A stretch of 5,047 nucleotides of DNA from Candidatus Cloacimonadota bacterium (GTDB lineage Bacteria > Cloacimonadota > Cloacimonadia > Cloacimonadales > TCS61). Under the pieces are notes generated by a model. The model saw only the letters and a list, made by a program, of their open reading frames with translations. It did not search any database and had not been told where the DNA came from. The position numbers and the translations under genes were made by a program. Shown piece by piece: positions 1 through 5,047 of this stretch (position 1 is its first letter; every line of letters begins with the position of its first letter). The DNA lies in the NCBI GenBank assembly GCA_003647825.1, contig QMNP01000152.1, forward strand, positions 1 to 5,047, in the 5' to 3' direction.

Positions 1-1
1 C

Positions 2-175
2 AATCTAACGGTTATGTTCTCCATGATAAACACAATAAATCCTGATGAGAATTTGACTTATCTTGTTATTGAGCATCCCGACCTGGCAGAAACTCTTATT
101 TCAACATTTTATAAACATTGGAAAGAATCTTTGACAGTTCAAGAATTTTTTGAAAAAGAAAATATACATTTATAA
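2..175 (+). CDS. C-terminal fragment of an unidentified protein, possibly a TrmB-like transcriptional regulator
   Basis: An open frame enters from the left edge and ends at TAA (173-175), leaving 57 residues. The visible part looks like real protein: a beta-type segment (LTYLVIEHPD), an amphipathic helix with an aromatic ridge (LAETLISTFYKHWKES) and a charged tail ending in NIHL. The pattern of a hydrophobic strand, then 'hhIE/NP-LAE', then a helix with F..xW resembles, from memory, the end of the effector-binding region of TrmB-type sugar-sensing or PLD-like regulators. No DNA-binding part is in the window, so this is a weak guess. It lies in the same orientation as the following redox operon but is separated from it by 69 bases. 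It could be any unrelated protein with an alpha/beta tail. The reading frame itself is well supported; the family is not. Confidence 0.45.
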   Translation, partial: NLTVMFSMINTINPDENLTYLVIEHPDLAETLISTFYKHWKESLTVQEFFEKENIHL

Positions 176-231
176 TATATAGGAACATGATTTGCATAAT
201 ATTTGACAGTGTAAATTATAAAAGATAAAGT

Positions 232-236
232 GGAGG
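232..236 (+). promoter_or_regulatory. Shine-Dalgarno site that sets the dsbD start at TTG 245
   Basis: GGAGG lies 8 bases before TTG 245, which is ideal ribosome spacing. The in-frame GTG at 230 overlaps this motif and has no purine-rich site of its own at proper distance. Starting at TTG also gives a clean signal peptide (MKRILAVV...), whereas GTG would prepend the acidic residues MEEIS, which is atypical for a signal peptide N-region. Confidence 0.75.
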
Positions 237-244
237 AAATTTCA

Positions 245-1921
245 TTGAAACGGATTTTAGCAGTTGTATTAGTAGTAGCATTTGCCTTTACTGCATTTGC
301 TCAAGACTATGATCCAGAAAAAATAGTAAGTGCAGAGATCGTAGATTCGCAGATTAATGTTATGTTTACATTTCCAGCGGGAATGCATCAAACCCTACAG
401 GAAGATTTATTCTTTATTGATGTGGATGAGGTTAATGGAATTACATTTGAACCAACAATATACCCGGAAGGCAAAAAAACTGAAGACGGATATATTGAAT
501 ACCATGGGACAGTAACTCTATCAAAAAAGTTTACAGTAACATCAGACTTTAGCGGTATTCCCGAAATTACAATTTATGCTGGCTTCCAGATTTGTCTGGA
601 TACCGGAACCTGTTTCATGCCGGAAGAAGTGGAATTTACTCTCCCTTTTGAAATTGAAGACAAAGCTGATTCAGAAGCACCAAAAGAATCAACATCCAAA
701 GTTCTTCAGTTCTTAATAATGGCTTTTTTGGGTGGTTTGATCTTGAATGTGATGCCTTGTGTTTTGCCTGTTCTTTCGATCAAAGCAATGAGCCTGGTAA
801 AACAGAGCCAGCAAGATCACAAACAGATCCTGCGCAATTCAATGGCTTATACTCTGGGAATTCTTGTTTCCTTTATAATTCTGGCATTGGTAATTGTAAT
901 CCTGAAAACTTCAGGTGAAATGGTCGGCTGGGGCTTCCAGTTCCAAAGTGCCGGTTTTGTAACTGCATTACTTATAATGATCTTCGTATTCTCTCTTTCC
1001 ATGTTCGATGTCTTCATTATTCGTGCTCCCGGCATGACAGCAGCCACAAAAGCCTCATCGAAAGGTGGATATTCAGGTTCGTTCTTCAGCGGAATTTTTG
1101 CTGTACTGCTAGCTACTCCATGTACAGCTCCCCTATTAGCTCCTGCTCTTGGTTTTGCATTTTCACAACCTCCTGCCATGATCTTTGGAATTTTCATTCT
1201 AATTGGCTTAGGATTGGCTTTCCCATTTATATTATTGGGATTCTGGCCCAAAGCAATCAAAGCAATTCCACGTCCAGGTGAATGGATGAATATATTTAAA
1301 GAAATTATGGGATTCCTGCTTTTCCTTACAGCATTGTATTTATTGAACTCTCTTTATTTCCTTGTTGGTGGAGCTAATCTCATCAATGTTCTTTTATATC
1401 TTATAATTCTTGGTTTTGCTGTTTGGATCTATGGCCGTTTTGCCCGTCCTGAGTTTAGCAAGAAAAAACAATGGATCGCAACACTAATAGCTTTAATTAT
1501 AGCTATTGGTGCTGGTTTCATGACTTTAGATTATGCAGAAATAGAAAATTCTGCTGAAGGCTCAGGCCATTATCCCCGTGATTGGCAGAAATTCGAACCG
1601 GAACTCTTGGCTCAATTTGTTGATGATGGGAAACCAGTGTTTGTAGATTTTGGAGCCGAATGGTGCCTGACCTGCAAGACAAATGAAACGGCTGTATTAT
1701 TTACCGAAGACATCGAAGCTGCTTTTAAGGAACATGGCGTGCAGATGTTAAGAGGAGACAACACCAAAAAAGATGATACGATCGGTGAATGGCTTACAAA
1801 ATTCAAACGTGCTGGCGTTCCATTATACCTTTTCTATATTCCTGGTCAGGAAGAACCGGAAGTTCTACCCGAACTTATAACCAAAGATATGATCTATAAT
1901 CTTCTGGATAAACTTGATTAG
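245..1921 (+). CDS. dsbD: Thiol:disulfide interchange protein DsbD (protein-disulfide reductase)
   Basis: This inner-membrane protein carries electrons from cytoplasmic thioredoxin to periplasmic thiol proteins. Its 558 residues are close to E. coli DsbD (565), and all three DsbD modules are present. Residues 1-19 are a signal peptide with likely cleavage at AFA/Q. The periplasmic alpha domain (about 20-140) carries the CX5C pair C117/C123 in ICLDTGTC. The membrane domain (about 155-427, about eight helices) carries the two hallmark cysteines C172 (NVMPCVLP) and C293 (ATPCTAP). The C-terminal gamma thioredoxin domain (about 445-558) has WCLTCK (C474/C477) and a cis-proline in AGVPLY (P526). 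All six catalytic cysteines are therefore present and the protein should be functional. The start is TTG, chosen from the GGAGG at 232-236. It is the first gene of a tight four-gene set whose second and third products are likely electron acceptors. The family call is very secure; the physiological partner is inferred. Confidence 0.95.
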   Translation: MKRILAVVLVVAFAFTAFAQDYDPEKIVSAEIVDSQINVMFTFPAGMHQTLQEDLFFIDVDEVNGITFEPTIYPEGKKTEDGYIEYHGTVTLSKKFTVTSDFSGIPEITIYAGFQICLDTGTCFMPEEVEFTLPFEIEDKADSEAPKESTSKVLQFLIMAFLGGLILNVMPCVLPVLSIKAMSLVKQSQQDHKQILRNSMAYTLGILVSFIILALVIVILKTSGEMVGWGFQFQSAGFVTALLIMIFVFSLSMFDVFIIRAPGMTAATKASSKGGYSGSFFSGIFAVLLATPCTAPLLAPALGFAFSQPPAMIFGIFILIGLGLAFPFILLGFWPKAIKAIPRPGEWMNIFKEIMGFLLFLTALYLLNSLYFLVGGANLINVLLYLIILGFAVWIYGRFARPEFSKKKQWIATLIALIIAIGAGFMTLDYAEIENSAEGSGHYPRDWQKFEPELLAQFVDDGKPVFVDFGAEWCLTCKTNETAVLFTEDIEAAFKEHGVQMLRGDNTKKDDTIGEWLTKFKRAGVPLYLFYIPGQEEPEVLPELITKDMIYNLLDKLD

Positions 1922-1924
1922 AGG
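1920..1924 (+). promoter_or_regulatory. Shine-Dalgarno site for the lipoprotein gene, overlapping the dsbD stop codon
   Basis: AGAGG overlaps the dsbD TAG stop (1919-1921) and sits 6 bases before ATG 1931. This favours ATG 1931 over the in-frame TTG at 1928, which would be only 3 bases from the motif. The overlap suggests the two genes share a transcript and may be translationally coupled. Confidence 0.6.
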
Positions 1925-1930
1925 TTTTTG

Positions 1931-3040
1931 ATGAAAAAATATCTATTCATTTTATTGATTATTAGCCTGCTGATCATCATTGCTTGTGATCGATTTGAAC
2001 ATAAGTTTGAGCCTGATGTTCAAACCGAGAATTGTATTATCGAATTCTTCAATACTTTCGCCGACTCCATTGCTACTTTCCCAGCTAATATTCCTGGCAT
2101 CATGACACTTTATCATGATGATTACAGTAATAATGGAACAACAAAGCAGGATATGGAAGATTTCTACACATCATTTACTCTGATAAATACCCCAATTACT
2201 TTATCTGCAACGCTTATTGATACAACTTTGAATAATGAGATCGAATGGCGTTTGATTGCTACAGAATTATCCGGAACTGTCTTTATGGATACAACTTTTA
2301 CAGATGTTTTGTTACCAACAGGAGATTCTTTTTTATTTTATGGTAATCAGGCAGATATGAAAAATATAGTCGTAGAGCTATTTACTGGACAATGGTGTAC
2401 ATATTGTCCCAACGCTGAAGATGCACTTCACAATTTAAAAATCCAGTATGGTAGCAGAATTTCTTATGTAGAATATCATTTCAACGATTATCTTGCAAGT
2501 AATACAAGCCCAATTACTTATTATCCTGTAACAGGATTTCCTTTTTGTATAGTAAATGGGAATGCTCTTTCATTTGTCGGTGCAGAAACTGTAGAAGAAG
2601 CTCAAGACAATATCGAGAATGCTATGATCCCACTCCTGCAAGAACAGCCATTGATCTCTTTATCAGACTTACAAGCTGCAGTAACAGATACTTTGCTAAC
2701 TGGTTCTATTAAGATCGAATTAGATACATCTCTTACTTCTTACAATCTAAAATTAGTAGCTGTTCTTCTTGATGACTCTAATGATCAATACTTAAATCAT
2801 CATGGAGATCCTCATCTCAATATTGCTTTGCACAGAACTACTTTAGATATTTCATCTCATGATCTTTCCGAACCTGTAACATTCGAGATTCAAAACCTGG
2901 ATGATCTTCCAGTCTGGTATATAAATAACAATGCCGGGTTACCTGATGATTTGTCATTAGTTATCTGGATTCAATTTCTGGAAGATGAATACAATCAAGA
3001 TACTTGCACTATTTACAACGTTATCCAAGTTTCGCTTTAA
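1931..3040 (+). CDS. Lipoprotein with a central Omp28-like thioredoxin-fold domain (WCTYC)
   Basis: The 369-residue protein starts with a lipoprotein signal (MKKYLFILL...) and a lipobox IIIAC, so Cys19 is the likely lipidated residue and the mature protein is membrane-anchored in the envelope. Three parts follow. Residues about 30-130 form an alpha/beta region (LYHDDYSNNGTTKQDMEDFY) that loosely recalls NTF2-like folds. Residues about 144-235 are thioredoxin-like, with VVELFTGQWCTYCPNAE (C156/C159) and a cis-proline-type loop TGFPFCIVNG (P204). Residues about 245-369 are rich in beta strands. 'ELFTGxWCxxCP' is the hallmark of Omp28-related thioredoxin-like proteins, known mainly from Bacteroidota. 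A role as a thiol oxidoreductase or electron acceptor of the adjacent DsbD is inferred from context. Further cysteines are C35, C206 and C359. Its substrate is unknown, and the NTF2 resemblance is weak. Confidence 0.85.
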   Translation: MKKYLFILLIISLLIIIACDRFEHKFEPDVQTENCIIEFFNTFADSIATFPANIPGIMTLYHDDYSNNGTTKQDMEDFYTSFTLINTPITLSATLIDTTLNNEIEWRLIATELSGTVFMDTTFTDVLLPTGDSFLFYGNQADMKNIVVELFTGQWCTYCPNAEDALHNLKIQYGSRISYVEYHFNDYLASNTSPITYYPVTGFPFCIVNGNALSFVGAETVEEAQDNIENAMIPLLQEQPLISLSDLQAAVTDTLLTGSIKIELDTSLTSYNLKLVAVLLDDSNDQYLNHHGDPHLNIALHRTTLDISSHDLSEPVTFEIQNLDDLPVWYINNNAGLPDDLSLVIWIQFLEDEYNQDTCTIYNVIQVSL

Positions 3041-3058
3041 TTAAGAAGGAGTAGAATT

Positions 3059-3565
3059 ATGAAATATTTTTTTATTGTTATTTTAACTGTTTTGTTGGCA
3101 ATACAGTTAGCAGCTGCAGAAAAAGCAGGTGACTTTAAATTGGAAAACATTGAAGGAAAGCAGGTAAAATTATCTGATTTTCAAAAAGAAGGTTTAGTGA
3201 TTTTAGATTTCTGGGCGACCTGGTGTGTGCCCTGCAAAAACAGCCTTCCCAAATTGAATGAACTGCACAAAAAGTACGATAATGTGAACGTTGTAACAAT
3301 ATGTACCGATAAACCTCGCAAAAAATCTGAGGCAATCTCTCATGTTAAATCAAACAAGTTTAAATTTCATACTCTTTTTGATTCCAAAAAAGTTGTGCAG
3401 AAACAGTTCAACGTAACCAATATACCTTTCTCTTTGATCATTGACCAGGATGGAACTATTTTATACGAACACACAGGATATCAACGTGGTGATGAAAAAC
3501 ATTATGAAGAAATAATAATTGAATGGCTAGAGAAACAGGCAGAAAATAAAGAAAATACTGAATAG
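3059..3565 (+). CDS. Exported TlpA/ResA-family thioredoxin-like protein
   Basis: This 168-residue protein has a signal peptide (about residues 1-20, cleavage near LAAA/E) followed by a single redoxin/TlpA domain. Visible family landmarks are the N-terminal strand pair (FKLENIEGKQVKLSDF), the active site FWATWCVPCK (C56/C59) and the cis-proline loop NIPFSLIID (P123) followed by QDGTILYEHTG. The C-terminal tail is charged (EKQAENKENTE). Members of this family are usually periplasmic thiol-disulfide reductants, for example in cytochrome c maturation. No cytochrome gene is visible here, so the client is open. No lipobox is seen; the hydrophobic segment ends in AAAEK without a cysteine. C82 is an extra cysteine outside the active site. 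AAGGAG at 3046-3051 lies 7 bases before the ATG. The gene follows the lipoprotein gene by 18 bases and is likely reduced by the DsbD of the same operon. Confidence 0.92.
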   Translation: MKYFFIVILTVLLAIQLAAAEKAGDFKLENIEGKQVKLSDFQKEGLVILDFWATWCVPCKNSLPKLNELHKKYDNVNVVTICTDKPRKKSEAISHVKSNKFKFHTLFDSKKVVQKQFNVTNIPFSLIIDQDGTILYEHTGYQRGDEKHYEEIIIEWLEKQAENKENTE

Positions 3566-3575
3566 CGGTGAGACG

Positions 3576-5047
3576 ATGAAAAAGAACTTATTTGTACTTT
3601 TACTAATGGTAATATCTATCAAATTGCTTGTCGCTGAACTCAGCTTTTCTGGAGTAAATGAGTTTAAGTTTATTAATGCAAACCGCATTATTAAGCACCG
3701 TAACTATTTCTCAAACAAATTCCAGATCCAAGCTCAATACAACGAATTTCGAGCTGGCGTAAAGTATGATTTATATCATCCTAAATTCGACAAGTTTGCT
3801 TTAATCACAGAAGGGTTACCAGAAAGTTATATACAAACTCAACTGGATCTGGAGGAAAATGAGAACTACTTTGATGAATATTATCTTCAATATGAATCAG
3901 ATTACTGGTTTGCTCAAATTGGAACCTTTGAAGCTGTGATCGGCTCTGGTATGGTATTGCATAATTTCTATGATGATGATTTCGATATTGATTCAAGAAT
4001 TATTGGAGGTTATGTAAATCCTTATTATGACAAATGGCAATTTCAACTTTTCGCTGGATTTATGGAAAGCGATGATGATGCATTGGATGGAGAATACGAT
4101 AGGATTGGAGCTTTTGATCTTGATCTTAGTCTTATGGAAAACTTTACCTTTGGTGGAAGCTATATTCTTCACCAGGAACTAACCGATGCTACAGAAAAAG
4201 ATTTCAATAATATTACGTTATATGCAGGAAGATTGAATTACACTTCTGCCCTATTTGATTTGAATTCTGAATATGCAACAAGTTCTGATGATAATGATAT
4301 CAATGGAAATGCAATCTATTCAAATTTAACAACCTATGCAGGTAATTTCACCATAAAAACTTCTTACAAAAAATATGAAAATTTCAATCTAAGGATATCT
4401 GATCGTCCTATGGTAAATCATAGTGGACAGCAATTAGAGCACAGTTGGGATTCAGGAATAGATGAGGAAGGTGTAATGGGAGAGATCAGATTTCTTCCCA
4501 ACTATGAAAACGAATTTGTAGTTAATTATGCCGAGGGTTGGAATAGTAATTTTACAGTAAGGCTTTCAAATCTATATACAGAATATAAACACGATTTTGA
4601 AACATGGTCTTTTAAAACAGAATTTGAAACATTGGAACAGCTGAATGAAGAAAATGCTAATCGATGGTACAAAGAATATACACCTGCCTTTACATTTGAT
4701 TTTCTTATCAAAGATAATCCCGTGCTTGTAAAGGCAGAATATCAGTATAAAGAAGAAGATCTAATTTCTGGTAAATACTCTCATTATGAACCTCGTCTTC
4801 AAACTGATTTTGCCTACGGGAATATATCACTTTCAGTTTCAGCAGAAAATCAAATCGGAGATTCAGATGCCCCTGAAGATGGAGATGATGGAGATTTCTG
4901 GATTGGTGGTGAATTGGCGATTACGATTCCAGAAAAAGTAAAAGTGGGCAGTTTATTTGTTAATGATATTATCCACAGTACTGATATCAGACTGTTTGCT
5001 GGAAAAGAAAAGGGCGGAATAGTCTGTCGTAATGGTGTTTGTAAAAA
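3576..5047 (+). CDS. Secreted, probable outer-membrane beta-barrel protein with C-terminal CX4C motif (3' truncated by the window)
   Basis: An uninterrupted frame runs from ATG 3576 off the right edge: 490 full codons and no stop. GGTGAG at 3567-3572 is a modest ribosome site just before the ATG, 10 bases after the preceding stop. Residues 1-20 are a signal peptide (MKKNLFVLLLMVISIKLLVA/E), with an unusual Lys16 in its hydrophobic stretch. The rest is a long run of alternating polar/hydrophobic strands rich in Tyr, Phe and Trp, separated by acidic turns, as expected for a large outer-membrane barrel. There is no catalytic motif. The only cysteines are C484 and C489 in KGGIVCRNGVCK. From memory this ending resembles a motif near the C-terminus of Bacteroidota/Cloacimonadota barrel proteins of the DUF6029 type, in which case only a few tens of residues are missing. 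I did not check that match. Placement behind three thiol-redox genes suggests its cysteine pair is handled by them. Confidence 0.8.
   Translation, partial: MKKNLFVLLLMVISIKLLVAELSFSGVNEFKFINANRIIKHRNYFSNKFQIQAQYNEFRAGVKYDLYHPKFDKFALITEGLPESYIQTQLDLEENENYFDEYYLQYESDYWFAQIGTFEAVIGSGMVLHNFYDDDFDIDSRIIGGYVNPYYDKWQFQLFAGFMESDDDALDGEYDRIGAFDLDLSLMENFTFGGSYILHQELTDATEKDFNNITLYAGRLNYTSALFDLNSEYATSSDDNDINGNAIYSNLTTYAGNFTIKTSYKKYENFNLRISDRPMVNHSGQQLEHSWDSGIDEEGVMGEIRFLPNYENEFVVNYAEGWNSNFTVRLSNLYTEYKHDFETWSFKTEFETLEQLNEENANRWYKEYTPAFTFDFLIKDNPVLVKAEYQYKEEDLISGKYSHYEPRLQTDFAYGNISLSVSAENQIGDSDAPEDGDDGDFWIGGELAITIPEKVKVGSLFVNDIIHSTDIRLFAGKEKGGIVCRNGVCK

Larger units (their letters stand above)
245..5047 (+). 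other. Probable four-gene envelope thiol-redox operon
   Basis: Four co-directional genes (dsbD, thioredoxin-like lipoprotein, tlpA-like, barrel-like protein) are separated by only 9, 18 and 10 bases. Each has its own ribosome site, and no terminator-like hairpin with a T-run is visible in any gap. Three of the four encode thiol-redox proteins and the fourth carries an isolated cysteine pair, so both spacing and content argue for one transcriptional unit. The operon may continue past the right edge. No convincing promoter could be placed in the 69-base gap upstream of dsbD, so the preceding gene could also be part of the transcript. Confidence 0.75.

Noticed and set aside
130..210. Nine-base direct repeat TTTGACAGT at 130-138 and 202-210.
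   Set aside because: The first copy is inside the upstream coding frame. The repeat is short, has no further copies nearby and no symmetry, so chance in AT-rich DNA is the simplest explanation.
171..229. A search for a transcription terminator in the gap after the upstream gene.
   Set aside because: The gap has AT-rich near-palindromic bases (TATAATATAT) but no GC-containing stem followed by a T-run.
203..231. A perfect TTGACA (203-208) upstream of dsbD as a sigma-70 type -35 box.
   Set aside because: At 17-base spacing the -10 would be TAAAGT (226-231), a weak match that overlaps the Shine-Dalgarno motif. The better TATAAA (217-222) is only 8 bases away. A Bacteroidota-type TAnnTTTG is present only off by one base (197-205). 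No promoter is called.
847..1260. Antisense open frame of 137 codons on the minus strand.
   Set aside because: It lies wholly inside the membrane domain of dsbD, which has strong family motifs. The translated product is a low-complexity, basic shadow with no ribosome site or recognisable fold.
1612..1806. Minus-strand open frame of 64 codons.
   Set aside because: It is a shadow of the DsbD C-terminal thioredoxin domain, with no recognisable protein features.
3135..3335. Minus-strand open frame of 66 codons.
   Set aside because: It overlaps the TlpA-like gene, whose active site and cis-proline motifs leave no doubt about the coding strand.
3805..4711. Two short minus-strand open frames (3805-3996 and 4526-4711).
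   Set aside because: Both are inside the continuous plus-strand frame from 3576 to the window edge, which has a signal peptide and barrel-like composition. Neither shadow looks like a protein.
3972..4895. GAT trinucleotide runs as a possible microsatellite or phase-variable tract.
   Set aside because: Runs are at most three uninterrupted units and triplet-phased within the frame, so slippage would not switch the frame. They are better explained as Asp-rich protein loops.

Overview
The window is AT-rich (roughly 36% GC by eye) and comes from a Gram-negative (diderm) bacterium. It encodes a periplasm-facing DsbD, a lipoprotein and an outer-membrane-type beta-barrel protein. The gene content, the Omp28-like thioredoxin motif and the C-terminal cysteine motif of the last protein suggest Cloacimonadota or a relative in the Bacteroidota/FCB group. 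That placement is inference; no rRNA or marker gene is present.

All visible genes are on the + strand. Positions 2-175 hold the 3' end of a gene that may be a TrmB-like regulator. After a 69-base gap come four closely packed genes that look like one operon: (1) a full-length DsbD-type thiol:disulfide interchange protein (245-1921, TTG start); (2) a lipoprotein with a central WCTYC thioredoxin-like domain (1931-3040); (3) a small secreted TlpA/ResA-type thioredoxin (3059-3565); (4) a secreted, probably beta-barrel protein running off the window's 3' edge (3576-5047). Gaps within the set are 9, 18 and 10 bases. No terminator or RNA gene is visible. No mobile element or CRISPR array is visible either.

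The set reads as an envelope thiol-redox module. DsbD would carry electrons from cytoplasmic thioredoxin across the inner membrane, and the two exported thioredoxin-fold proteins are plausible recipients. The barrel-like protein has only two cysteines in 490 visible residues. They form a C-terminal CX4C motif, which makes this protein a reasonable candidate client of the relay. That link is a hypothesis from gene order and cysteine placement, and is the most interesting point in the window.
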